Part shown: positions 41,597 through 49,797 of the stretch, piece by piece
How positions within the stretch are numbered: position 1 is the first letter of the stretch
How the letters are laid out: each line of letters begins with the position of its first letter
Assembly: GCA_015057865.1 (NCBI GenBank)
Contig: SVDH01000009.1
Span: 1-64,000, forward strand
Direction: 5' to 3'
Length of the DNA: 64,000 bases
Origin: Lachnospiraceae bacterium
GTDB lineage: Bacteria > Bacillota > Clostridia > Lachnospirales > Lachnospiraceae
Notes under the pieces: model-generated
Databases searched by the model: none
Told to the model about the DNA's origin: nothing
What the model saw: only the letters and a program-made list of their open reading frames with translations
Position numbers and translations under genes: made by a program

Positions 41597-43618
41597 ATGG
41601 CCGAAGTCAACAAGTATTTTCCACATCTGTTCAGTCCGCTCAAAGTAGGTACAAAGACGATCAAGAATCGAATCGAAGCAGCACCTGCGCTGTTTGCGTT
41701 TCTTCATTATATCGAAGGAACCGCGTTTAACTACCATCCGGGTTCACCGGAGCGCGCGTTTCGCATGCTGAAAGCAAAAGCAGAAGGCGGAGCGGGTATC
41801 GTTGCATTGGGAGAATTGAGTCCGAACCATACTTATTGCAAGCGTTTCCCGTTTGAACCGGAAATCGATTTTACGTCACGGGATGATGAGATTTTTGAGA
41901 TCACCAAAAAGACAGCTGAGATGATCAAGAGCTACGGCGCGCTGCCGGTAGGCGAATTGCTTTCTCTGGGTGAGATCAAGTCCGATATCGGTGATGGATG
42001 GCATGCAAAGGGTCCTGACGCAAAGGTATTGGAAGACGGCACGATCCAGGACGCGTTTACAAAAGAAGAGATTCAGGAGCATATTCAGGAACACATTGAA
42101 GCATGTCAGTGGTTCCGCGATGCGGGCTGGGAAGGTGTGATCATTCACTGTGGTCACGGATGGCTCCCGGCGCAGTTCCTGTCCCCGATGTACAACCATC
42201 GTGAGGATGAGTACGGCGGATCATTTGAAAACCGTGCACGTTTTACGACAGAACTGCTTTCGGCTGTTCGTGAAGCGATGGGGCCTGATTTCCTGATCGA
42301 GATCCGTGTCAGCGGTTCCGAACATCTGGCAGGCGGACTTGAGATCGAAGACGCAGTGGAATACTGCAAGCTGTGCGAGCCGTATATCGATCTGATCCAC
42401 GTATCCTGCGGTCATTATCTGAGCTCCTCAAGAAGCTGGGAGTTTACGACAACCTATGCTCCACATGGCGCAAATATCGAAAACGCATCGATCATCAAGA
42501 AAAACGTATCGATCCCGGTTTCCGTTGTCGGCGGGATCAATTCACCGGAGCAGGCAGAAGAAGCCATTGCAGCAGGCAAGGTTGATATGGTGGCAATGGG
42601 AAGACAGTTTTTTTCAGACCCGGCATTCCCGAATAAGGCAAAAGAAGGAAGAGCGGATGAGATCCGCCGCTGCTTAAGATGCGCCAGATGCTATCCGGGA
42701 CCGTCAGGGGAGCATGAGACAGAAAAATGGACGGTGAAGTTCCCGCCGCTTGACTCCTGTACGATCAATCCGGATACGGTATGGCCGGCTTCCCATCATA
42801 AAGTAATGCCGGAAGAGATGCCGGCGCCAAAAGCAAGCAGAAAGGTGCTGATCATCGGCGGTGGCTGCGGTGGTATGCAGGCTGCGATCACAGCAGCAGA
42901 CAGAGGCCATCAGGTGATCCTTTGTGAAAAGGCAGAAAAGCTTGGCGGACTCATCAATTTTACCGATCATACAGACCACAAGATTGACATCCGCAACTTT
43001 AAAAACCTTTTGATCCGTGAAGTGGAAAAACGGCCGGTAGAGGTTCGCCTAAACTGTGAGGTGACGCCGGAGATGGTCGAAGAGATCAAACCGGAAGCCG
43101 TGATCCTTGCAGTCGGTTCTGATGATCTGATTCTTCCGATCGAGGGAATCGAAAATGCGGTTACAGCAATGTCTGTTTATAATGCAGATTTTAAGAACCT
43201 CGGGAAAAAGGTCATCGTATTAGGCGGCGGCCTGGTAGGCTGTGAGGCGGCAGCGGATTACATCGATCGCGGCATGGAGACAACGATCGTTGAGATGCAG
43301 GAATGCCTGATGCCTGAAACAACCGGACTTTACCGTACGGCAGTGCATGATTTCATTGATCACAACGGCGGAAAGTATGAAGTCGGCGCAAAGGTTGTAA
43401 AAGTAGGGAAGGACTTCGTGGTCGCAGAACAGAACGGCAAAGAGATCACATTGCATGCAGACACTGTCGTAAATGCGATGGGACGCCGTGCGCACAGTGT
43501 AGAAGATCTGAAAGCGGCGATCAATGTACCGTGCTGGTCGATCGGCGACTGTGTCAGAGCAAGACAGATCGGCGACTCGATCCGGGAAGGCTGGACTGCA
43601 GCGATGGAGATCATCTAA
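41597..43618 (+). CDS. NADH:flavin oxidoreductase, 2-enoate reductase/OYE family
   Basis: A 673-residue flavoenzyme with three parts: an FMN TIM barrel (about 5-345, LFSPLKVGTKTIKNR), a four-cysteine cluster site (Cys359, Cys362, Cys365, Cys388) and FAD and NAD Rossmann domains (GGGCGG 421-426 and LGGGLVGC 542-549). This is the layout of 2,4-dienoyl-CoA reductase, BaiCD/BaiH and related enzymes that reduce activated double bonds. In the active-site segment HCGHGWLPAQF, His184 and His187 are present, but Trp189 stands where the proton-donating tyrosine is found in classical members. The substrate is unknown. A LysR gene is divergent. It is followed by a repeat. Confidence 0.85.
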   Translation: MAEVNKYFPHLFSPLKVGTKTIKNRIEAAPALFAFLHYIEGTAFNYHPGSPERAFRMLKAKAEGGAGIVALGELSPNHTYCKRFPFEPEIDFTSRDDEIFEITKKTAEMIKSYGALPVGELLSLGEIKSDIGDGWHAKGPDAKVLEDGTIQDAFTKEEIQEHIQEHIEACQWFRDAGWEGVIIHCGHGWLPAQFLSPMYNHREDEYGGSFENRARFTTELLSAVREAMGPDFLIEIRVSGSEHLAGGLEIEDAVEYCKLCEPYIDLIHVSCGHYLSSSRSWEFTTTYAPHGANIENASIIKKNVSIPVSVVGGINSPEQAEEAIAAGKVDMVAMGRQFFSDPAFPNKAKEGRADEIRRCLRCARCYPGPSGEHETEKWTVKFPPLDSCTINPDTVWPASHHKVMPEEMPAPKASRKVLIIGGGCGGMQAAITAADRGHQVILCEKAEKLGGLINFTDHTDHKIDIRNFKNLLIREVEKRPVEVRLNCEVTPEMVEEIKPEAVILAVGSDDLILPIEGIENAVTAMSVYNADFKNLGKKVIVLGGGLVGCEAAADYIDRGMETTIVEMQECLMPETTGLYRTAVHDFIDHNGGKYEVGAKVVKVGKDFVVAEQNGKEITLHADTVVNAMGRRAHSVEDLKAAINVPCWSIGDCVRARQIGDSIREGWTAAMEII

Positions 43619-43648
43619 ACTCCTGAACGCATTTTTATGGAGCAGCCA

Positions 43649-43878
43649 GAACATATTGTTTTATCAAATGTCATTATAAGAATAAGGGACAGAATTTGTG
43701 ATCCGCCACAAATTCTGGAGCGTGATGAGATGAGTTGTTTTCAAAGAACTCATCGAATAAAGCGGTACCCTTTGGAGAATGAAGATAGCTTATCAAAAAC
43801 ACTCTGCACAGGAGACTTGAAAAACAAATGCGGCTGAGAATGACGCTTGATTTATATTATTATTAACGTATAAATATT
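43649..43878 (+). repeat. Palindromic element, family B, copy with left-arm deletion
   Basis: It matches 39214-39535 but lacks about 95 bp of the left arm (corresponding to 39249-39343). The 10-bp hairpin with loop ATCCGC (43691-43716) and the stem GATGAGTT/AACTCATC (43729-43736 with 43747-43754) are kept. Compared with the full copy, T changes to C on one side and A to G on the other, a compensatory pair. The reading frame 43637-43837 is a by-product. It lies between the flavoenzyme and the fatty-acid operon. Confidence 0.8.
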
Positions 43879-43887
43879 GATTGCGGG

Positions 43888-43922
43888 AAACCGGATTGCA
43901 ATAGATGCAGTCCGGTTTTTTT
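43888..43922 (+). terminator. Terminator before the fatty-acid operon
   Basis: A 13-bp stem with one mismatch or bulge (AAACCGGATTGCA, 43888-43900, with TGCAGTCCGGTTT, 43906-43918) followed by a T-run to 43922. It insulates the operon from upstream transcription. Confidence 0.85.
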
Positions 43923-44000
43923 GTGCGTACAGGCTCCAGAACAACACGGTGACGGAATGTATATATTTAAAAACATTTAATTAAATTTCCTTAAAAAGTG

Positions 44001-44029
44001 TTGACATTCATTTTGAAATGACATAAGAT
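44001..44029 (+). promoter_or_regulatory. Promoter of the fatty-acid biosynthesis operon
   Basis: A consensus TTGACA (44001-44006), a 17-bp spacer and TAAGAT (44024-44029). Transcription would start near 44036, giving an acpP leader of about 100 bases. Confidence 0.75.
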
Positions 44030-44052
44030 GCACGTCGAGAAAAAGTTAAAGG

Positions 44053-44088
44053 AATTTAAATAAAACAATTTAAATAAAAGAATTTAAC
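44053..44088 (+). promoter_or_regulatory. Tandem 14-bp repeats in the acpP leader, candidate operator
   Basis: The units 44053-44066 and 44067-44080 differ only at the last base, and a partial third copy follows (44081-44088). Each contains TTTAAAT, which is itself a small palindrome. The repeat lies just downstream of the start of transcription, where a repressor would block elongation. The MarR protein that ends the operon is the most obvious candidate to bind it. Confidence 0.5.
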
Positions 44089-44133
44089 ATGTTTCTCGTG
44101 TCTAAAAAAGAGGAAAAACAGGAGGACGAAATT

Positions 44134-44364
44134 ATGTCTATGGAAAGAGTAAAAGAGATTATTGTTGACACTTTAAACCTGGAAGCTGAGAAGCTGACAC
44201 CGGATGCAGACTTGATCAAAGATCTGGATGTAGATTCTATTGATGTCGTTGAGCTGGTTATGGCTCTGGAAGAAGAGTATGACATTGAGATCCCGGATGA
44301 GGATGTTGAGAATCTGACAACACTTGGAAAAATTTCCGCATATATCGATCAGAAGGCAGCGTAA
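44134..44364 (+). CDS. acpP: Acyl carrier protein
   Basis: A 76-residue acidic helical protein that carries growing acyl chains on a phosphopantetheine arm. The attachment serine is Ser35 in the DLDVDSIDVVEL motif. The ATG at 44134 has CAGGAGGA about 7 bp upstream; an ATG at 44089 would give a basic extension that is not seen in AcpP. It is the first gene of the operon, and its stop codon overlaps the accB start by one base. Confidence 0.96.
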   Translation: MSMERVKEIIVDTLNLEAEKLTPDADLIKDLDVDSIDVVELVMALEEEYDIEIPDEDVENLTTLGKISAYIDQKAA

Positions 44365-44849
44365 TGACAGTACAGGAAATCAAAGAATTAATCGGCGCTT
44401 TTTCAGGATCTGAAGCTGTTGAAATGGAATTGGAACAGTCAGACATCAAATTAGTGCTGAAAAAAGAACAGGGAATTGTTTCAGAGCCTGTAATGATAAT
44501 GGGTCATGCAGCGGATGCAGCAGAAAGCATTGCAAAAACTGACATGGCACCGGCAGCAGAAACCGTCGCAGCACCGGCGGCAGTATCGGAAGCCGCTCCG
44601 ACAGCTTCGGCAGATCTTACCCAGATCAAGGCGCCGCTGGCCGGCATTTTCTATCGCTCGGCTTCTCCGGAGGCTGCACCATATGTGATGGCAGGACAGG
44701 AAGTCAAAAAAGGGGATGTCATTGGTCTGATCGAAGCAATGAAGGTGATGAATGAGATTCCGGCGCCCTGCGATGGAGTGATTGAGAATATCCTGGCAGA
44801 GAATGAGGCGTTTGTCGGATATGATGAAGTCCTTATGGAGCTGAGCTAA
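44364..44849 (+). CDS. accB: Biotin carboxyl carrier protein of acetyl-CoA carboxylase
   Basis: A 161-residue subunit with an N-terminal helix (1-30), an Ala/Pro-rich linker (about 45-85) and a C-terminal biotinyl domain (about 86-161). Biotin is attached to Lys127 in EAMKVMN. It carries the carboxyl group between AccC and AccDA. It is translated from an ATG overlapping the acpP stop, so the two are coupled. Confidence 0.95.
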   Translation: MTVQEIKELIGAFSGSEAVEMELEQSDIKLVLKKEQGIVSEPVMIMGHAADAAESIAKTDMAPAAETVAAPAAVSEAAPTASADLTQIKAPLAGIFYRSASPEAAPYVMAGQEVKKGDVIGLIEAMKVMNEIPAPCDGVIENILAENEAFVGYDEVLMELS

Positions 44850-44866
44850 GCAGGAGGGAGAACAGT

Positions 44867-46243
44867 ATGTTTAAACGAATGCTGATCGCAAACCGCGGTG
44901 AGATCGCAATGCGGATCCTGCGGTGCTGCGTAGAGCTTGGGATTGAAACGGTTTTGATCCATTCGACGGAAGATGCAGAGTCGATGCCGGTACAGCTTTG
45001 TACACAGGCGGTCTGCATCGGACCGGCAGCGACAAAAGACAGTTACTTAAATGTTGATGCGATCCTGACAGCTGCAAAAGCATATGCTTGTGACGCGATC
45101 CATCCGGGATTCGGATTTCTGTCTGAGAATGCTGAATTTGCGGAAAAATGTGAAGAAAACGGACTCGTGTTCGTTGGCCCGTCAGCTGAGATCATTCGGA
45201 AAATGGGCGATAAACAATCAGCAAGAGAACTGATGAAAAAGCACGGCGTTCCGGTCGTGCCGGGCTCAGACGGTCTGGTTGAAGATGCAAAAGAAGCGGC
45301 AGAGATTGCGAAAAAGACAGGATATCCTGTACTAATCAAAGCATCTGCAGGAGGCGGCGGACGCGGTATGCGGACGGCGTTTTCAGAGGATGAGATCGAG
45401 CAGGCATTTGAAAGTGCCAGAGCGGAAGCAAAAGCTGCTTTCGGGGACGGTTCCATGTATCTCGAAAAGCTGATCGTAAATCCGAGACATATCGAGGTTC
45501 AGATTTTGGGAGACCGTTTCGGACATATCGTACAGCTTGGGGAGCGTGACTGTTCCATGCAGCGCAGAAACCAGAAGCTGATCGAGGAAGCACCGGCAAA
45601 GTGCCTGACGCCTAAGAGCCGCCAGGCGATCGCAAAAGCGGCATTAAAGGCAGCCAAGGCAGCCGGATATTACAGCGTCGGAACCGTTGAATTCGTATTG
45701 GACCAGGATGGTCATTTTTATTTTATCGAGATGAATACCAGGATCCAGGTGGAACATCCTGTGACAGAGATGGTTACAGGCATCGACCTGATCCGTGAGC
45801 AGATCCGTGTGGCGGCAGGACAAAAGCTTTCAATGAAACAGGACGATATTAAGATCCATGGTCATGCGATCGAATGCCGGATCAATGCGGAGAATCCGGA
45901 AAAAGGGTTTGCACCTTCACCGGGAACAGTAGACTTCCTGCATCTGCCGGGAGGCTGCGGTGTGCGTGTTGAATCTGCTTTGTATCAGGGCTGTCAGATC
46001 AGTCCGTGGTATGACTCGATGGCAGCAAAGATCATTGTTCATGCGCCGGGACGTCTTGAGGCGATCCGCCGGATGCGGATGGCATTGGAAGAGACGGTGA
46101 TTGAAGGTATTGACACCAACATCGATTTTTTACTGCTGATCATGTTCAACCCGGATTATATGCTGGGAAATATCAACACTTCATTTATCGAAAATCATAC
46201 GCAGAGTCTGCTTGACTGGAATAAAGCAAGTAAGAATGCATAG
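44867..46243 (+). CDS. accC: Biotin carboxylase subunit of acetyl-CoA carboxylase
   Basis: A 458-residue ATP-grasp enzyme that carboxylates biotin on AccB with bicarbonate. The N-terminal MLIANRGEIAMRILR segment, the glycine loop GGGGRGM (162-168), the catalytic ENTRIQVEHPVTEM-like motif (here MNTRIQVEHPVTE) and the C-terminal domain are in order. Length is typical. AGGAGG precedes the ATG, 17 bp after accB. It belongs to the acc block of the operon. Confidence 0.97.
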   Translation: MFKRMLIANRGEIAMRILRCCVELGIETVLIHSTEDAESMPVQLCTQAVCIGPAATKDSYLNVDAILTAAKAYACDAIHPGFGFLSENAEFAEKCEENGLVFVGPSAEIIRKMGDKQSARELMKKHGVPVVPGSDGLVEDAKEAAEIAKKTGYPVLIKASAGGGGRGMRTAFSEDEIEQAFESARAEAKAAFGDGSMYLEKLIVNPRHIEVQILGDRFGHIVQLGERDCSMQRRNQKLIEEAPAKCLTPKSRQAIAKAALKAAKAAGYYSVGTVEFVLDQDGHFYFIEMNTRIQVEHPVTEMVTGIDLIREQIRVAAGQKLSMKQDDIKIHGHAIECRINAENPEKGFAPSPGTVDFLHLPGGCGVRVESALYQGCQISPWYDSMAAKIIVHAPGRLEAIRRMRMALEETVIEGIDTNIDFLLLIMFNPDYMLGNINTSFIENHTQSLLDWNKASKNA

Positions 46244-46256
46244 GAGATAAAACAAC

Positions 46257-47003
46257 ATGAGTTTTGCACAGAAACGACACACGATGATGTCCTTTAAACG
46301 GCACCGGGAACAGTCGGCACATGAACCGAAAAATGCAAATGAATACCTTGCAGATCTGTTTGATGACGGAAGCTGGCATGAGATGGAATCCGTGTTTGAA
46401 AGTGTGGATCCGCTCAGCTTCCCCGGATATCAGAAAAAACTCAAAGACGCGAAGCAGATGACCGGAATCCCGGATGCGCTCTGTGCGGGTTACGGGACGA
46501 TCGGCGGAGTGAAGGTCTTTGCGGCAAAGCTCGATAAGAATTTTATGATGGGCAGTATGGGGACGGCGGTCGGTGAACGGCTGACCCGTGTCGTAGAAGC
46601 GGCAGGTAAGTACCATGTGCCTTTGATCATTTTTTCCGCAAGTGGCGGCGCCAGAATGCAGGAAGGGATGTTTTCTCTGATGCAGATGGCAAAAACCAGC
46701 GCTGCGATCAAACGGTTCCAGGATAATGGCGGACTGTATATTTCTGTTCTGACCCATCCGACGACAGGAGGTGTCAGTGCAAGTTTTGCCATGCTTGGAG
46801 ACATCATTCTGGCAGAGGAAAATGCGCTGATCGGATTTGCGGGACCACGTGTCATCGAGCAGACGATCGGTGAAAAGCTGCCGGCAGGATTCCAGCGTGC
46901 CGAGTTTCAGATGGAGCACGGATTTGTCGACAGAATCGTAGCGGATGGACAGATGAGGAAAGAATTATCCAGAATTTTGAAGCTTCACAGGAGAGTCTCA
47001 TGA
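46257..47003 (+). CDS. accD: Acetyl-CoA carboxylase carboxyltransferase beta subunit, without zinc ribbon
   Basis: A 248-residue carboxyltransferase subunit with the crotonase-like core: GGARMQEGMFSLMQMAK and HPTTGGVSASFAMLGD bind the CoA and biotin groups. The usual AccD of about 285 residues starts with a four-cysteine zinc ribbon. Here the N-terminus is a short basic segment without CxxC pairs, and there is no room upstream because accC ends 13 bp before. The last four bases overlap accA (ATGA). Together with AccA it transfers the carboxyl group to acetyl-CoA. Confidence 0.92.
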   Translation: MSFAQKRHTMMSFKRHREQSAHEPKNANEYLADLFDDGSWHEMESVFESVDPLSFPGYQKKLKDAKQMTGIPDALCAGYGTIGGVKVFAAKLDKNFMMGSMGTAVGERLTRVVEAAGKYHVPLIIFSASGGARMQEGMFSLMQMAKTSAAIKRFQDNGGLYISVLTHPTTGGVSASFAMLGDIILAEENALIGFAGPRVIEQTIGEKLPAGFQRAEFQMEHGFVDRIVADGQMRKELSRILKLHRRVS

Positions 47004-47827
47004 GGCAAAAGAAACTAACACCGTATGAACGTCTGGAGATCGCAAGAGACATCAACAGACCGAAGGTGACAGATTATATAGATGCGCTTTTTGAAGATTT
47101 TATCGAATTATCCGGTGACAGGCTCGGCAAAGAAGACGCTTCCATTTTAGGTGGGATCGCTTTTTTTGAAGGCATGCCGGTAACCGTGATCGGGCATCGA
47201 AAAGGCAGCAATCTTGAAGAAAATATCAAATACAACTTTGGCATGCCGGGGCCGGAAGGATACCGGAAGGCACTGCGGCTGATGAAACAGGCAGAAAAGT
47301 TTCACAGACCGGTGATCACGTTTGTTGATACACCGGGCGCATATCCCGGAAAAGAAGCGGAAGAGAACGGACAGAGCATCGCGATCGCAGAAAACCTGGC
47401 CGAAATGAGTGCGCTGAAAGTTCCGATCATTACGATCGTAACAGGCGAAGGAAACAGTGGCGGTGCGCTCGCGATCAGTGTGGCTGATAAGATCTGGATG
47501 CTAGAAAATGCGGTTTATTCGGTTTTGTCTCCGGAAGGGTTCGCCAGCATCCTTTGGAAGGATGCCAAAAGAAGCAAAGAAGCGTGCGAGGTCATGAAGA
47601 TGACAGCGGAAGAACTCTATGCCGGGGGGCTGTGTGATCAGGTGATCCCGGAGGCGGAAGGCGGTATCCAGGAAGATTTTTCAGGTGGCTGCTCGCAGCT
47701 GCGAAAAGCACTTCGGACATCTTTGCCGGGACTGATGAAGACAAATGCGGAAATACTTTTGGAAAACCGCTATCAGAAATACAGACACATTGAAGGAGAA
47801 TATCACGCGATCCGGAAAAAGGCATAA
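47000..47827 (+). CDS. accA: Acetyl-CoA carboxylase carboxyltransferase alpha subunit
   Basis: A 275-residue subunit that pairs with AccD. The LTPYERLEIARDINRP start, the HRKGSN segment, GYRKALRLMKQAEKF and the oxyanion-forming DTPGAYPG and EGNSGGALAIS regions are diagnostic. It is slightly shorter than the roughly 320-residue E. coli form because the N-terminal helix is reduced. It overlaps accD by four bases and is followed by fabH after 22 bp. Confidence 0.95.
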   Translation: MRQKKLTPYERLEIARDINRPKVTDYIDALFEDFIELSGDRLGKEDASILGGIAFFEGMPVTVIGHRKGSNLEENIKYNFGMPGPEGYRKALRLMKQAEKFHRPVITFVDTPGAYPGKEAEENGQSIAIAENLAEMSALKVPIITIVTGEGNSGGALAISVADKIWMLENAVYSVLSPEGFASILWKDAKRSKEACEVMKMTAEELYAGGLCDQVIPEAEGGIQEDFSGGCSQLRKALRTSLPGLMKTNAEILLENRYQKYRHIEGEYHAIRKKA

Positions 47828-47849
47828 TTAGGAACGTGAGGGGAATAAT

Positions 47850-48794
47850 ATGCAGGGAATTCAGATCATCGGGATGGGAAAAGCACTTCCTGCCCGGCGA
47901 GTAGATAATGAAGCATTCACACAGATGGTAGAGACCAGTGATGAATGGATCAAAAGCAGGACAGGCATACAGAGCCGCTGCTTTTGTGAAGAGGAAAAAC
48001 AGATGGATCTGTGTGTGGAAGCTGCAGGAAAGGCACTGGCAGATGCCGGGGTCAGTCCGGCTGAGATTGGACTGTGTGTCGTGGCAACGATCACACCGGA
48101 TTATCATACACCGTCTTCGGCATGTATGGTACAGGAGCGCCTGGGCCTCCCGGAAGATATTCCGGCGTTTGATATCAATGCGGCATGTTCAGGCTTTGTA
48201 TACGGGCTTGAAGTAGTCAGCTGTATGCTCGGTTCAGATGCGCTGCCCCGCCCGTATGCTTTATTGATCGGTGCGGAAAAACTATCCAGAATCATGAACT
48301 TTCAGGACCGGTCTACCTGTGTCCTGTTTGGAGACGGCGCTGCGGCAGCAGTGATCAGACCTTCTGATACACATCGGTTTTTCTGCAGGCTCGGCTCACA
48401 GGGAGATGCGCCGGCATTGAATGCACCGGGCGTCGGCTATCCGGAACCATACATCCATATGGATGGCAGAAAGGTGTTTCAGTTTGCGGTCCGCGCGATG
48501 GAAAACGGAATCCGGCTATTGGAAAAAGAGACCGGCGTTTTGGCAAATGAGATCGATCAGTTTATCTGCCATCAGGCAAATGAGCGAATCATCAGACATG
48601 TGCAGAAAAAGCTAAAGCTTCCAAAAGAGCGGTTTTACATGAATCTTGACCGGTATGGGAACACCTCCGGAGCAAGTGTTCCGCTGGCCATGGCTGAGCT
48701 GATGGAGACCGGCAGTCTGAATCCGGGGACAAAGGTATACTGCCTGGGATTTGGCGGAGGCCTTACCTGGGGCGCGGCATATCTTGAGTTTTAA
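47850..48794 (+). CDS. fabH: 3-oxoacyl-ACP synthase III
   Basis: A 314-residue condensing enzyme that starts fatty-acid synthesis by joining acetyl-CoA or a branched acyl-CoA to malonyl-ACP. The Cys-His-Asn triad is Cys113 (ACSGF), His241 (CHQANER) and Asn271 (GNTSGAS). The length is typical. The primer choice cannot be read from sequence. GTGAGGGG precedes the ATG, and the gene lies between accA and fabK. Confidence 0.95.
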   Translation: MQGIQIIGMGKALPARRVDNEAFTQMVETSDEWIKSRTGIQSRCFCEEEKQMDLCVEAAGKALADAGVSPAEIGLCVVATITPDYHTPSSACMVQERLGLPEDIPAFDINAACSGFVYGLEVVSCMLGSDALPRPYALLIGAEKLSRIMNFQDRSTCVLFGDGAAAAVIRPSDTHRFFCRLGSQGDAPALNAPGVGYPEPYIHMDGRKVFQFAVRAMENGIRLLEKETGVLANEIDQFICHQANERIIRHVQKKLKLPKERFYMNLDRYGNTSGASVPLAMAELMETGSLNPGTKVYCLGFGGGLTWGAAYLEF

Positions 48795-48858
48795 AGCATT
48801 TGCGTAACAAACGAGATACCCACATTTGTTGTGATGAAATATGAGAGGAATAAGAAAA

Positions 48859-49797
48859 ATGAGTTGGCTTACAGAAACATTAAACATTCAATACCCGATC
48901 ATTCAGGGCGGTATGGCGAACATTGCTACCGGTGCATTTGCTGCAGCAGTTTCTAATGCAGGCGCACTTGGCCTGATCGGCTCAGGCGGTATGAACGCAG
49001 AGCAGCTGGCAGAAGAGATCCGGATCGCAAAGGAGAATACCGACAAACCGTTTGGCGTGAACCTGATGCTGATGAATCCGGATGCGGACAGAATCGCACA
49101 GCTGCTTGCGGATGAAAAGATCCCGGTGATCACGACCGGTGCCGGTAATCCCGGAAAGTATATGGAAAAATGGAAAGCAGCCGGCAGTATCGTAATCCCG
49201 GTAGCAGCCAGTGTGGCACTTGCAAAACGAATGGTACGAGCAGGTGCGGATGCTGTAATAGCTGAAGGGACAGAGAGTGGCGGACATGTCGGTGAAATGA
49301 CTACGATGACACTTGTGCCGCAGATGGTAGATGCACTGGATGTTCCGGTGATCGCTGCCGGCGGTATTGCAGACGGCAGACAGATGGCAGCAGTCATGGC
49401 ACTTGGCGCGTCAGGCATCCAGGTCGGTACCTGCCTACTGGCAAGTGAGGAGTGTCCGATCCACGAAAACTATAAGCAGGCGATCATAGAAGCCGGCGAC
49501 AATGCGACCGTTGTGACGGGAAGAAGCGTCAATGCGCCGGTCCGTGTCCTGAAAAACAATATGACCAGAACGTATCTGAAAAAGGAACGGGAAGGTGCTG
49601 ACAGAATGGAACTGGAAAAGTATACATTAGGATCCCTGCGTCGTGCGGTGTTTGACGGAGATACCAGAGATGGTTCCCTGATGGCAGGTCAGGTCTGCGG
49701 ACAGCTGACACAGATCCGCCCGCTTGCAGAGATCTTTGCGGACATGTGCAGCCAGAGGGATGCCGTGATCAGCGGATTACAGGAGATTTTGGTATGA
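48859..49797 (+). CDS. fabK: Enoyl-ACP reductase II (FMN-dependent)
   Basis: A 312-residue flavoenzyme of the nitronate-monooxygenase-like TIM-barrel family that reduces enoyl-ACP with NAD(P)H. The YPIIQGGMANIATG start, GTESGGHVGEMTT and AAGGIADGRQMAAV segments are diagnostic for FabK. It replaces FabI, which is absent here. The ATG at 48859 fits GAGGAA 9 bp upstream; an upstream ATG at 48841 would overlap the ribosome site. Its stop overlaps fabD (ATGA). Confidence 0.93.
   Translation: MSWLTETLNIQYPIIQGGMANIATGAFAAAVSNAGALGLIGSGGMNAEQLAEEIRIAKENTDKPFGVNLMLMNPDADRIAQLLADEKIPVITTGAGNPGKYMEKWKAAGSIVIPVAASVALAKRMVRAGADAVIAEGTESGGHVGEMTTMTLVPQMVDALDVPVIAAGGIADGRQMAAVMALGASGIQVGTCLLASEECPIHENYKQAIIEAGDNATVVTGRSVNAPVRVLKNNMTRTYLKKEREGADRMELEKYTLGSLRRAVFDGDTRDGSLMAGQVCGQLTQIRPLAEIFADMCSQRDAVISGLQEILV

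Noticed and set aside
41597..43618. Naming the flavoenzyme baiH, baiCD, bilR or an enoate reductase
   Set aside because: The domain layout fits all of these, and the active-site Trp does not clearly match any from memory. No other bai genes are nearby.
44053..44088. CRISPR array
   Set aside because: Only two and a half units with no spacers; the repeats are directly adjacent and very AT-rich.
44089..44133. Longer acpP start at 44089
   Set aside because: It would add 15 mostly charged residues not found in carrier proteins, and the AGGAGG site fits only the ATG at 44134.
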